Assembly: GCA_964016875.1 (NCBI GenBank)
Contig: OZ024722.1
Coordinates: 19,288,576-19,352,575 of the forward strand
DNA length: 64,000 nucleotides
Direction: 5' to 3'
Source: Fallopia convolvulus
Lineage: Eukaryota; Streptophyta; Magnoliopsida; Caryophyllales; Polygonaceae
The notes beneath the pieces were generated by a model that was not told where the DNA came from, did not search any database, and was given only the letters and a program-made list of their open reading frames with translations. This document shows positions 1 to 11,131 of the stretch, piece by piece (positions within the stretch are counted from its first letter, which is position 1; each line of letters begins with the position of its first letter). A program made the position numbers and the translations under genes.

Positions 1-1295
1 ATTCATGTAATCCTTGTTTATACACCTTTTGCAAGCAACCTTTTCAAGCTCCCACAGCCTCAACACCTCATCCTTTTTCCCTAATTTAGCATTAACAGAA
101 ATCAGAAAATTGAAGCCAACACCATCCTTCTTTTCTAATCTCACCTCAGCTTTCTTCAGAGCATCAACCGCCTTGTCCACAAGGCCTACTTTTGCATAGA
201 AATTAGCTGCCAAAGCATATGTATTCCAGTCCACAGCGAGTTGGGGCTGAGTCTCCATTTCTTTCATCATTTTCTCCATTCCCTGTATATCAGATTTTAC
301 TCCAAATGAATTAATGCAGATCCTATAACTGTAATTATCAGGAGAAACCTTGTTCTTCTTCATCTCAGCTAACACCTCGGGAACCTTCTCGTGTTGGTTA
401 GTGTTGGTATACAGACACATGATGTCATTGTAAGTGAGAGATGATGAGGCCAAACCCATCTCCTTCATCTTCTCCAAATGCAACAAAGACTTCTCCGTTT
501 GGCGCTGCCGCACATAACAGTTGAGCAATGCTCCATATGTCTTGTCATTTTTATCGTGCTCCGACAAGCTGCTGAAATAAGCTTCAGCAGCAGAAAACCC
601 ATGGACTCTACCGATCAAATCAATCTGGACAGCATGCTCAATAGGCGAGAACTTACAGATGCCTTTTTCATTCATCCATTCAGAAACCTGTAACAGGTAG
701 CATAACAAAAACCAAAGCACTATTAAACTTTTCATCTGTGATTCAACTAAGCTGATTGAGAATGCTCCATCAAATTTTCCAGAAAATACAATGAAAGGAT
801 AACTTCATCCAATTTCACCAATTGACAGCGGAAAACAGAATCCCCTGTATTGAATACAGATTCCAAGTGAACTATTGCATTTCATGAAATACGCATCCAA
901 TCAATGAACAATTTCAATCGAACACTAGTCCATTTCTATCTTCTCATTATCTCTCGCAAAAGCACGAAGAAGAATAGAAGACACGAGAAAGAAAAGTGAC
1001 ATACCTCTAGGGCTTGAGTGAACCGCCTGCGCTTACGAAGGTCACGGATGATCCGCTTGAGCTCGCCCACCCAGACCTTATTATCCTGCCCAACCCAGCC
1101 ATCAAGCTCGGACTTGACGCTGATCCCGGGATTACCAAGCGGGCTAATCTTCGAGTACAAGCTCGTCTTCGTTGGTCTGCTCGTGTGGTAGCAGTGATGC
1201 CGTCCCATTGCTTCTTCTGGCCGGCCGTGGATTCGAACTCGGCGCCGGAGCTCCAAGCTTAAACGATTAAAGACAGTGTACAGCTTCGAATCCAT
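1..1295 (-). CDS. P-class pentatricopeptide repeat (PPR) protein, 5' part; runs off the left edge
   Basis: Two exons are visible: 1005-1295 and 1-687, joined in phase 0 across an intron (688-1004) with GT at 1004-1003 and AG at 689-688. Exon 1 gives 97 residues from the ATG at 1295: an Arg-rich N-terminus that would suit an organelle presequence, then a WVGELKRIIRDLRKRRRF segment. Exon 2 reads openly for 229 codons to the window edge. It holds degenerate 35-residue helical-hairpin repeats, for example around KTYGALLNCYVRQRQTEKSL and LTYNDIMCLYTNTNQHEKVP. Such proteins bind organellar RNA and act in processing, stability or translation. The short first exon and P-type repeats resemble the small mitochondrial PPR group of At4g21705 and At2g20710. 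The C-terminus lies outside the window. Family call is firm; organelle and RNA target are inference. Confidence 0.9.
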
Positions 1296-1573
1296 TGAAA
1301 GAGGAGGATCTGGAGAGGGAGATTGAAAATGGAGGAGTTGGGATATATATCGAAAGTGGTGGCTTGTGAGTGCGATATGAGCTAACCTTTGTTAGGGTTT
1401 CCGCAGGGGTTTATGCTTTGTGTAAATTACGCAAAACGACCCGTAAATTAGGTGAATTGTCATAAAACCACCACCCTATTAAATGAAACTTTTTTTTTGA
1501 GATATTATTAAATGAAACTCTTATAAAAGTGATCATGTATATGCTCAGCAGAGAAACTCTAAATATAAGTGAG
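1296..1573. other. Upstream region of the PPR gene
   Basis: This stretch lies between the PPR start codon and a MITE. It must hold the 5' UTR and promoter of the minus-strand PPR gene. It becomes AT-rich past about 1430. I see no clear TATA element and no other gene. Confidence 0.4.
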
Positions 1574-1994
1574 TAGAGCTGTCAAAACGACCCAAATCGC
1601 TTGAAAATTTTAGGGTCAAAATCCGAAAATTTGAACCCGAAATTCAAAATAAACCGGCCTCGATAGATCCAAAACCCGTTGGGTTCAAACCCGAAAACCC
1701 GTTGGGTTGACCCGATTTTTTATATTTTTAGAATATAAATAATATATTTTGAAAATTATAATACATTTTATTATTAAAATATATAAAAATAATAGATTAT
1801 TATTAAATATCAATTTTTAAATAAAATAATATTTTAATAATTGTAAAAAATTCGATTTTCTTGACCTGTTGGGTCGACCCGACCCGCCCGAAAACCCGTA
1901 ATAACCCGACCCGATTTGACCGATGACCCGTTACGACCCGAACCCGAAATAACCGGACCCGAACCCTACATGACTGGTCCGTTTGACAGCTCTA
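1574..1994. mobile_element. hAT-type MITE, 421 bp
   Basis: The ends are inverted repeats: TAGAGCTGTCAAAACGACC at the left and its imperfect complement, ending GACAGCTCTA, at the right. The flanks are taagtgag (1566-1573) and taagtgac (1995-2002), an 8-bp target duplication with one mismatch, as expected for hAT. The interior is AT-rich between two arms full of short GACCCG/CCCGAA motifs. It has no coding capacity. The 254 bp from 1995 to 2248 show nothing recognisable beyond the duplicated flank. Confidence 0.8.
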
Positions 1995-2248
1995 TAAGTG
2001 ACCATAGTTCGCTCCATAACCTCCTTTTTTAACCAAATCTCTTGGTGTAGATAAAACATTATTCATCCATATGAGTTACACGTATATTTGACTCTGTTTT
2101 CTTACATTATTCTCATATGTAATTACAACCATGTTTTTGTTTCGATTCGATAATTGTTCTTTTGCAAATTTGTAACGTCTAAAAGGCAAAAGTTGTTGTT
2201 ATATTGTGTAAGACTCTCAATGGATCGAGTTATAAATGGATAGAATCA

Positions 2249-2965
2249 GTGGCGGACCCAGAATTATTGAGGGGGGAGGAAGGTTTAGTAAACAAACTTT
2301 ATAAACTTGGCCTCATTTAATATATGGTTCAAATATAAGTACATACAAAGATAGCAACAATGAGTTCATTAACAAAATTAGATAACCATGAACTCATTAC
2401 AACACCTACGACCCTGCACACGACAAAGGAGGTAAATCTATCTTACAAGTTTTCGTATTTTGAAAATATTGCATGATATATATCTTCATCATCAATGCTT
2501 CTAAGAACCTCTTTCTCCACATAGCACACTAGATAATCATTAAGATACTCATCATCCATCTTGTAACGCAAGGCAGTCTTGATAGTATTCATTTCTAAGA
2601 GACTTTTTCCATTGTAGTAGTGGCAATAGGTAACACTAAAACCAACTCGATAAGACAATATACCAAGTGAAAAGTATTGTGAATTCCTACCTCGACCATC
2701 TTCTTTGCAAGAGCTCCTACATTTCCAACTTTGAGAAAGTTTTATTTCCTCTCATCTCCAAAATCCACACTCTCAATTGATCTTTAATCTCCATTTGATC
2801 ACACTCTGAGAAATCATGTGGATATAATTCCGCAAGTCGAAGTAGCTTTGACTCACTAAAGTTGGAGAACATATTCTTTGGATCAAAGCAAGCCATACAT
2901 AAGATCGAGCAATTTTGTGCTTGACTCGGTGAAACAATCGTTCATCTCTTGATCAATAAGGTCAA
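2249..2965 (-). pseudogene. Decayed hAT transposase, C-terminal part with its terminal sequence (ZMYM1/TTF-type)
   Basis: The minus strand encodes 2443-2658, with IKTALRYKMDDEYLNDYLVC followed by an acidic helix. This matches the C-terminal dimerisation region of plant hAT proteins annotated as zinc finger MYM-type protein 1-like. Further upstream, 2690-2960 continues the family sequence (for example KLLRLAELYPHDFSEC) but only with frame changes and stops. The plus-strand end at 2249 reads CAGTGGCGGACCCAGAATT, the terminus of the same family. The other terminus is not seen, so this is a truncated inactive copy. Confidence 0.75.
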
Positions 2966-3775
2966 CAACCTACAAACACTGTTCTAAAAAATGCCCTAGG
3001 CAGCCGCCTAGGTGGCGCCTTGGCGCTGGGCGCCCACCCGACGCACCAATTTGGACATGGGCAGGTAACTGGGCGGAGAGAGTGATGCTCATGGAAATTT
3101 GCCACTCTCCAAACCCATTTTGTTCTTCACGGAGAGAGTGATGCTCATGGAAATTCGCCACTCTCCAAACCTTGAGCCATTAAAGGTTTGAGTGACCAAG
3201 GTAAGCCCTGGATTATTGCTCGAAGTGATGTGATAAGGACCACTATTGTCTTGAGCTTCTACCACTATTGTATTCGTCATTTTTGGGGTTTAAGAGGTTC
3301 TGGATCTCAAGAAGAAACTTGAGTCACCACTCAGCGGAATTTCAGCTTGGATTCAAAATCCATGCTCTGATACCATGATATTATAAAATGAAGAATTTTG
3401 AAGTGATGAATAACCATCAAAAGGGGAAGAAGATGAACTAAGTTTCCATTTCTAGAGAACTTTCATTAAAGGTGTGACAAATTTTCTGAAAAGACAAGAG
3501 TGTATATGCGTGCCTCGTAGGGCTTGCAGAATAACAAAGTTAAATTAATAAAGTCCAATAAGGTATAAGAATGAGCCCAATAAACGGTGGGATAATATGA
3601 TCACAAGTGCATTTAACCTCATTTACTAAAAGAGTTGGATAATTTATAATTTCATTTCAATGATGCAGCAAAGCATAGAAAATCTCGGTGTGGCTGGGGA
3701 GACAATAAAAGTTTCTATTGGATACTTCTGCAATTATATTATGCCGAAGTTAATTGTTGTACCGAAATGTTGAAA
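2966..3775 (-). mobile_element. Copia LTR retrotransposon fragment (LTR, primer site, gag start)
   Basis: Plus bases 3363-3375 read tgctctgatacca, the complement of the TGGTATCAGAGC primer-binding site for initiator tRNA-Met, so the element runs on the minus strand. Its LTR starts at 3376 and extends to higher coordinates; its far end was not fixed. On the other side an open gag start (3089-3280) gives NNPGLTLVTQTF followed by a W-containing segment, as in Copia gag. About 45 bp of gag (ggagagagtgatgctcatgg...) occurs twice, at 3074 and 3130. At about 2980-3075 a GC-rich palindromic piece (ccctaggcagccgcctagg) interrupts gag and may be a MITE remnant. Confidence 0.7.
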
Positions 3776-3863
3776 AGTTTGCTTACCTTGTCAAAGAGCA
3801 GAGGAAGGTATTCTCTACCACCTAGCATGTCTTCATTTAGTTTTAATTCGTCTTGCTCACACG

Positions 3864-6800
3864 CAGTGGCGGACCAGGGGGGCTTGAGGGGGCGGCCGCC
3901 CACCCTTCCCCCCGAGGAGTCGCCGGAATTACAAAGAGAGGGAGCAGTTGAAATATTTCTGTGATAACTGTGGTTTTTAAGGATATTTTTGAATTTTTCT
4001 CAAATATCCTTTTAACCTCTTTGTCCGTTTTAACGCTTAATCCAATATTTTTGTTGGAATTTAAATCCTAGAAAAAATTTGGTGATATCCTAAAATCATA
4101 AAGAAATGATTTTATGGATCGGTGTGAATTCTAGGATTTTTCGATGGAAAAAGAATATTTATTGGGTAAGCCGTCTTTTTAATTATGTACTGTAAGTCTG
4201 TAAAGGCTTTAAAATACGAAACAGAAGCCTTGAAAGTTGAATGTAGCAAGATAAAATCATGGAAAATTGGTTTTATTGGTCTACATAATTTACTGGATGT
4301 TTTGTATTTAGTAAGTTTTTCCATCCGAGGTACATAATTTTACCGTTTAACGAAAAATCCCGTTCCGAAATGAGAAATTCTTTTATACTTTCACTTACTT
4401 AATGGGGGAGGAAAGCTAGGTGGAATAAAGGCTTTTATTCATCTCGTTTTGTGGCTTTTGGATTGAAACAGAGGAGAGGGTTCGAGAAAGGGAACGAAGG
4501 ACGACGGACTCGGCGATCGGAGTTCCTCACCGCTACACACTTTTCCCCTTCCCCAGCCACCTCCTTGCCATCTTCTTCACCTCGCTTTCTCCCTTCCTTC
4601 TTATGTGTGGTTCGTGGCTGCTGGAAACAGAACCAAGAGGAACAGAGAGTTCAGGACAGCGACGGACTCGGGGAACTGAATTCTTCACCGTCGGCGCTTA
4701 CCTTCTCTGTCGGTCTTTCCCCTGGACGTCGTCGGCGACCCCCTCGCCTTGGGCCACCACCCTGGAGCTGTTGAGGATGGGTTGGGCCACCAACCAGTGG
4801 TGGTAGCGGGGCCGTCCATGACTTTGAGCAACTCGCTCGAGGCTCCTCCCGCACATGTATTGGTGCGTGCTCAGGTCGTTTGGGACCACCGTCGGGCCAC
4901 CACTCAGCCACCTCGACACCCCAGGTAGTTACTCATCATCCAAGCTCGCCCTGATAGCCTCCAGTCGAGCCATTAACGAGCCGAACGAACCATAGGCTCA
5001 AGTGAAGGTAATTACGATCGAAATTAATTAGCAGGTTGGTTGCGGAGCCACCGTAAGGGCCTTTCGGTTCCTCTACACTACTTGTTTTTATGTTTCTGAG
5101 ATCTTGACTTTGATACGGTTCCACAGGTTCAAACCGCTCGGGAAACGGACGTCCGGATCTTCAGTTATAGCGAATACAAGTTGTAACATCGATTGGCAGG
5201 TAAAGGACTTCGGATAATTACTCAGGATTCGTTATTAATCCATAAAATCCGAGTTTTGGTCACCTTAAGAAGTTGTTACTGATAAACACTTTTTGTTTAG
5301 AAATTTGTTTCAAAAGTGAAGCGGATAATACTTATAAATTCGCTAAGATGGCTCCTTAAAGTCTGATAGCTAAGGATTAATTATAAATCGATATACGAAA
5401 TCAAATCGTTTATCTATTAGGAATTTTTAGAATTTGAGTATACAACTAAGATGTGTATCCGTAAGCTCGTTGTTGAGAAATCTTTTGGTTATAATTGGCA
5501 GAAGGGTGATAAAGATTACTGTTGGAATTGCTAAGGACGTTGAGCACACCTTTCAAGGCAAGTGGATGATTCTCTCTTGCGTTATGGTTATTAATGAGGA
5601 ATTGAATTCCATTTGATCCTCATGTTGGGAATAATTTGTATGTTGAATAAATTTTGATAGGTTGTTATTTTGTTAGAAATAACAACCATGTCGTTATTTC
5701 AGTTTTTACGCTAGAACTGAACTTAGGACCGTTGTATGATTAGCTGTCTCATGCTGAGACATTGTTGTGAAGTAAGATGGTAGAGATGGGAGTTTAGACT
5801 CCAAAACATCTCTTTAGTGGTCCTATGCTGAAACATTGTTGCAAAATAGGTAGTCCAAGGGTAGGAGCCGAGTCTCCAATGACCTCTTTATAACAAAGTC
5901 TGTATTGGGGGCGTAGCTTGCTAGCGTATCCCAATATTGGAGTCATGACTCATGTCTCGCTTCACGTTGAAGGAGGACAATGGTGCACTCTAGCTAAGTG
6001 CAAAAGGAACTGATGTGGGTCAAGTGGTCACGGATGAAATAGGCCCTCTCACCCTGACGCCATCAGTTACAAGGAATTTATCGGCAGCAGTTTGGGTCGA
6101 TTAAAAGTTATTAAGATGAATGTGTAATGTTAAAATCATAAAATGAAGAGAGTGCGATAGGCACGTTTATGTAACTGAATGGTTAGTACTTTGATAACCA
6201 TTCTTGCTCCTGATTAAGGATGATTCTTAATCAAACTTTGATTAAGTTAAGCTGTTTAGTCGTTGAAGACGATGGTGAATGTTTCGTGGCTAGTATAAGT
6301 CTCCATTAATCGTTTATGCTTCTTAAAGGAACCACAAGTTGTGGTGTTCTCCCTCTTGATTATGAAAGTCTCCTTCTTATTCTTTATAAGACTGCCAACT
6401 GTTGGATTATAATCCGAGCTTAATCGGATTTTGATGCCAATATGTTTAGTCACAACCATAAGAACCAAGTTAGTTCCACTTGCTTAGTCTTTCATTAGAC
6501 TAACCCGTCCATCTTCTTTTCTTTTATATGGCCAGCTGGTGTCCACCGTTGGTATACGACATTAGGCTCTTCTCGGAAGTTGATTCAAGAGGTGAATCCA
6601 AAGGTTTGAAGCTTTAGAAGTTGAAGAAAGGTTTCCAATGACTATGCTTGAGTGAAGTTCTTGGTTAAGTTGCTGCAAAAGCGAAGTGGGAAAGAAGTTA
6701 AGAACTTACGGAAAACTTTTTAAAGACTTTGTTCAAATAGATGGTTGTTCTATTTATTTATTCTTTTTAAGTTAAGGTTTGTATAAGACCTTTTACTTGT

Positions 6801-7808
6801 TTTTCCGCTCTAATATTTTACTTAATTTTGTTAGGTTTTAAATGGTTTCTTTTACCTTGTTCTAGCATGTTCTGTCAGGTTAAAGCCTTGTATAACTCTG
6901 GTTTAGTTCTAAACGGGGTTACTGATGGTAATACCTTCAGGGTAAATAAGGGGGGGTTACAATTTCAGCCCCCCTTCAGATCTGGGAAAAAATGTGAACG
7001 GGAGGGAGGTTGGAGAAAACGATCCAATTTCTTTTCTTGTTTTTTGTTTTTTTTTAATGTCTCTTAAAAGCACATCGTTTGGATAAAAACCAGTACAACA
7101 CTACTATTATACTACACATAATTAAAAAATAATTATACTCTACTTTTGAGGCTTTGACCTTTCAACCAAAAAAATCAATCTAAAAAAAAAAAGCTAAACT
7201 TGCCTAGCATTTGTCATGTCACATTGTCACTGGCAGTTGACATAAATTTACTATTTTTTTTTTGAAATTTTACTAGAAGTATTTTTCTGGCTTTATGGTT
7301 TTTCATGTTCAAATAATTATCCTTAGACTAAAAACCCATCTCAACAATTTGTTTAACCAAAATCAAATTAACAAATAGTTCATACAATAAATTTACAATT
7401 TTTAATTTGATTTTGGTTAACTAAGTTTACTTTGTTCAAGATTATTGATAAATATATTTATTTTTTGGTTGAAGTGGATAAATTTACTATTTAGAATAGC
7501 AAGATAACAATTTTTATTATTGGATCCCTAATTTTTTTTTTCCAAAATATACATATATTGATAGCAATATTAATATGGATGAATTTTGCGGCAAAATAGC
7601 TAGAATGTTGTCAAAATTGATTAACCTAATAATATGGATTAGTGACTTTTTCATAAATTATCTAAAATGCTAAACAAAAATGACATTTTTATACATTAAT
7701 AATAATGTTATCATTTGATATTTTTAAAATAATTTATTATGAACGTTATGACTTGAGTTTGGTAAAGTATTTTCGCGCCCCTTCGAAAAATTTATGGGTC
7801 CGCCACTG
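3864..7808. mobile_element. Non-autonomous hAT element, 3.9 kb including a nested solo LTR
   Basis: The left end reads CAGTGGCGGACC and the right end GGTCCGCCACTG. The flanks are ctcacacg (3856-3863) and ctcatacg (7809-7816), an 8-bp duplication with one mismatch. Removing the nested LTR (3960-6961) leaves about 0.94 kb of AT-rich DNA without a transposase frame. The termini match those of the decayed hAT starting at 2249, which may represent the autonomous partner family. Confidence 0.8.
3960..6961. repeat. Solo LTR, 3.0 kb, nested in the hAT element
   Basis: It begins TGTGATAACTG and ends GGGGTTACA, flanked on both sides by the 5-bp duplication atttc (3955-3959 and 6962-6966). No second LTR, primer site, polypurine tract or gag/pol sequence is present, so it is a solo LTR left by LTR-LTR recombination. 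The GC-rich open frame at 4451-4774 and the frames at 5434-5616 and 6828-7067 have no recognised domain and probably reflect LTR composition. Confidence 0.8.
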
Positions 7809-7847
7809 CTCATACGCAATATATTGTAGGCAATTATTACTTATTGT

Positions 7848-8440
7848 TTGTCATTGAGGTACGCAACATTTCGGAAAGACCAAATTATGGTACATGTAAA
7901 ATACTCGCACGCTTACATGAAAAGGTCCTTTTCCTGTACATTACTAGTTAGATGGTTCGGGCATATACAAAGGAGACCACCAGATGCATCGGTTCGAAAA
8001 ATTGAAGGGTTGGTTGATAGCAACTTTCGCAGGGAAAGGGGTAGGCCCAAGAAGAGTTGGAAAGAATTCATAACTGTTTTGGCAGTCTCGGCAGATATGG
8101 CTCTATGTAGGGACCAATGGTGGGAGAAGATTATAGTGAAGGAGCGTTAGTGGAGACGACATAGATCGAGAGAGTGTCTTGATCTTTTATTTCTCTTCAT
8201 CTGAGTCTCTCTGTTATAGTCTTAGTTTTCTGGGTTTTTTAGAGTACTTTCTCTCTCTCTCGCCTTTACTTCCCTACTTTTCATCCTTTTTGTTCCCGCG
8301 TTTTTTCACCTTTTTCTTTGGGCCCAACTTAGATACCCTCCCGACTTCGAGTCGGGGTAAGGGTGCGTACATCTCGACCCCCCAGATCCCGTTTTCCACA
8401 TCGGGTTCCACCTGGGTAGATGTTGTTGTTGTTGTTGTAC
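7848..8440 (+). mobile_element. 5'-truncated LINE (RTE-like), 3' end with TTG-repeat tail
   Basis: The frame at 7848-8150 contains VRWFGHIQRRPPDASVRKIE and ERGRPKKSWKEF, which match the C-terminal end of plant LINE reverse transcriptase proteins. A 3' UTR of the known plant type follows (ggggtaagggtgcgtacatc near 8353, then ttccacctgggtag). The element ends in gttgttgttgttgt at about 8425-8438, the short-repeat tail typical of RTE LINEs. Everything upstream of the terminal domain is missing, so it is a dead-on-arrival copy. The 5' limit is approximate. Confidence 0.75.
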
Positions 8441-8491
8441 TAGTGAGATGTACGGTAGAAACTATTAGCAATAATTACTTCAATAATATTA

Positions 8492-8735
8492 GGAAAAATG
8501 TAGGGTTACACCCGGTGTAAGAGGAATCTCTTACACCGGACACGTGTCAATTTCTGGTGAGGCCACATTTCATATTAATAAAAAGTAATTGGTCCCATGA
8601 AAAAAGACTTTTACTATACTACCCTTATGAATTTTTAAATCATTTTCTCACCAACTTTATTGTTTCACCAAATTTAATTTTTCAACCACCCACTAAAATT
8701 TCAATAATTCTTTTACTTAAAAAGGGATATAGTAA
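8492..8735 (+). repeat. Left terminal inverted repeat of the giant element
   Basis: It pairs with the right end (about 26335-26562) in inverted orientation, sharing GTGTCAATTTCTGGTGAGGC and the AT-rich stretch around tttactatactaccc. It contains an extra perfect 12-bp hairpin, CCGGTGTAAGAG-gaat-CTCTTACACCGG (8513-8540), of which the right end keeps only one arm. Confidence 0.7.
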
Positions 8736-8764
8736 AATAACTCCAACTGACTTATAAGAAATCA

Positions 8765-10560
8765 AGTTGGACCAAAAATCCGACCCGTAATCCGTAATCC
8801 CAATTTTTTTCACCCGAGTTAACTTTTTAATATATTTTTTAGTGTGGATCTTTAGTGTGTAATTCATGCATATTGAGTGTGCAATTCATGACTAAATACT
8901 AAATTTGACTAAACTCGAAACCCGACTTATACGAAATCAAGTTGGACCGAAAATCCGACCTGTAATCCGTAATCCCAATTTTTTTCACCGGTGTTAACTT
9001 TTTAATATAATTTTTTAGTGTGGATCTTCAGTGTGCAGTTCATGCATATTGAGTGTGCAATTCATGACTAAATATAAATTTTGACTAAACTCGAAACCCG
9101 ACTTATACGAAATCTAATTGGACCGAAAACCCGACCCGTAACCCGTAATCCCAAATTTTTTTACCCAGGTTAGTTTTTTAATATAATTTTTAGTGTGGAT
9201 CTTCAGTGTGCCGTTCATGCATATTGAGTGTGCAATTCATGACTAAATACTAAATTTGACTAACTTATACGAAATCTAGATGGACCGAAAACCTGACCCG
9301 TAACCCGTAATTCCAATTTTTTTCACTCGGGTTAACTTTTTAATATAATTTTTTGTGTGGATCTTGAGTGTGCAATTCATGCATATTCAGTGTGCAATAC
9401 ATGACCAAATAAGAACTTTTAATAAACTTGAAATCCGACTTATAGAAAATCTAGTTGGACCCAAAACCCGACTCGTAACCCGTAATCCCAATTTTTTTCA
9501 CTCGGGTTAACTTTTTAATATAATTTTTTTTGTGTATCTTTAGTGTACAATTCATTCATATTGAGTGTGCAATTCATGACCAAATAAGAACTTTTAATAA
9601 ACTTGAAACCCGAGTATAGGAAATCTAGTTGGACCGAAAACCCGACCCGTAACCCGTAATCCCAAATTTTTTTCACCCGGGTTAGCTTTTTAATATAATT
9701 TTTAGTGTGGATCTTCAGTGTGTAGTTCATGCATATTGAGTGTGCAATTCATGACTAAATACTAAATTTGACTAAACTTGAAACCCGACTTATACGAAAT
9801 CTAGATGGACCGAAAACTCGACCCGTAACCCGTAATTCCAATTTTTTTCACTCGGGTTAACTTTTTAATATAACTTTTTGTGTGGATCTTCAGTGTGCAA
9901 TTCATGCATATTCAGTGTGCAATACATGACCAAATAAGAACTTTTAATAAACTTGAAATCCGACTTATAGGAAATCTAGTTGGACCGAAAACCCGAATCG
10001 TAACCCGTAATCCCAATTTTTTTTCACTTGGGTTAACTTTTTAATATAATTTTTTGTGTGGATCTTTAGTGTGCAATTCATGCATATTGAGTGTGCAATT
10101 CATGACCAAATAAGAACTTTTAATAAACTTCAAACTCGAGTATAGGAAATCTGTTGGACCGAAAACCCGACCCGTAACCCGTAATCCCAAATTTTTTTCA
10201 CCCGGGTTAACTTTTTAATATAATTTTTAGTGTGGATCTTCAATGTGCAGTTCATGCATATTGAGTGTGCAATTCATGACTAAATACTAAATTTGACTAA
10301 ACTTGAAACCTGACTTATACGAAATCTAGATGGACCGAAAACCCGACCCGTAACCCGTAATTCCAATTTTTTTCACTCGGGTTAACTTTTTAATATAATT
10401 TTTGTGTGGATCTTCAGTGTGCAATTCATGCATATTGAGTGTGCAATACATGATCAAATAAGAACTTTTAATAAACTTGAAATCCGACTTATTTGAAATC
10501 TAGTTGAACCGAAAACCCGACTAGTAACCCGTAATCCCAATTTGAAATCTAGTTGGACCG
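8765..10560. repeat. Left subterminal tandem array, about ten units of roughly 175 bp
   Basis: Units restart at about 8768, 8944, 9118, 9281, 9453, 9628, 9803, 9978, 10153 and 10330, each with ttggaccgaaaacccgaccc or a variant. Each unit carries acccgtaatcccaa, a gttaactttttaatataat stretch, and two copies of gtgtgcaattcatg around catattgag. The last units are shortened and run into telomere-like repeats. The open frames here are repeats in register, not genes. Confidence 0.9.
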
Positions 10561-10585
10561 AAAACCCGAAAACCCGACTAGTAAC

Positions 10586-10613
10586 CCGTAAACCCTAAAC
10601 CCTAAACCCTAAA
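10586..10613. repeat. Interstitial telomere-type repeat (CCCTAAA)
   Basis: About 3.5 head-to-tail copies of the plant telomere unit CCCTAAA end the left array, between two copies of cccgactagtaacccgta. Related runs of the same unit occur at about 14332-14352, 14546-14625, 14700-14722, 18328-18356, 18572-18600 and 24612-24632, always within this same element. Confidence 0.85.
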
Positions 10614-10776
10614 CCCGACTAGTAACCCGTAACCCGAGTAGTTGCAATAGAATTGTCGTTGCTATATCTACTACAAGATTGGTCGTTGCCAAAGATAATA
10701 TACATTTATATAACAAGAGTATGTTGTTGTCATACATGACATACATTAATGGCAACAAAACACATGTCGTTGCAAA

Positions 10777-10778
<2 letters not shown>

Positions 10779-10832
<54 letters not shown>
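10779..10832. repeat. (AT)27 microsatellite
   Basis: Uninterrupted AT dinucleotides follow gttgcaaaag. The surrounding 10640-10790 contains several GTCGTTGC-like octamers (near 10657, 10682 and 10767). The frame across the run encodes only alternating Ile and Tyr. Confidence 0.95.
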
Positions 10833-10834
<2 letters not shown>

Positions 10835-11131
10835 AATTGTGATATACAAAAATTAAAAAAAAGTGTGAAAACATAAGGATGATAAACTGTCGATTACATT
10901 AAAATTTTACACTCAGAAGAAATTAATCGAAAAACAATTATGTTATATATACAACAAAGCCTTTAACTAGATTCTAAATTAACTACTCAAAATTCACCAC
11001 TAATACAAAAATAACAAAACTAAAAGGAAGATTGCCAATTTCATGTCTTTCAAGCACACATCCACACATTTCTGTGGGAAGCAAGAGATAAAGAGAGACA
11101 AGTTTATCCTGCAGAAAGAAAGCCACCAGAC

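Noticed and set aside
4451..4919. Overlapping GC-rich open frames on both strands
   Set aside because: They lie within the 3.0 kb solo LTR and carry no recognisable domain; base composition explains them.
8274..8471. Minus-strand 65-codon frame opposite the LINE tail
   Set aside because: It is the complement of the LINE 3' UTR and TTG-repeat tail.
8765..10560. Regularly spaced repeats resembling a CRISPR array
   Set aside because: The whole 175-bp unit is repeated, not a short repeat with unique spacers, and the DNA is a plant nuclear genome.
10679..10876. 65-codon open frame
   Set aside because: It is created by the (AT)27 microsatellite and encodes alternating Ile and Tyr.
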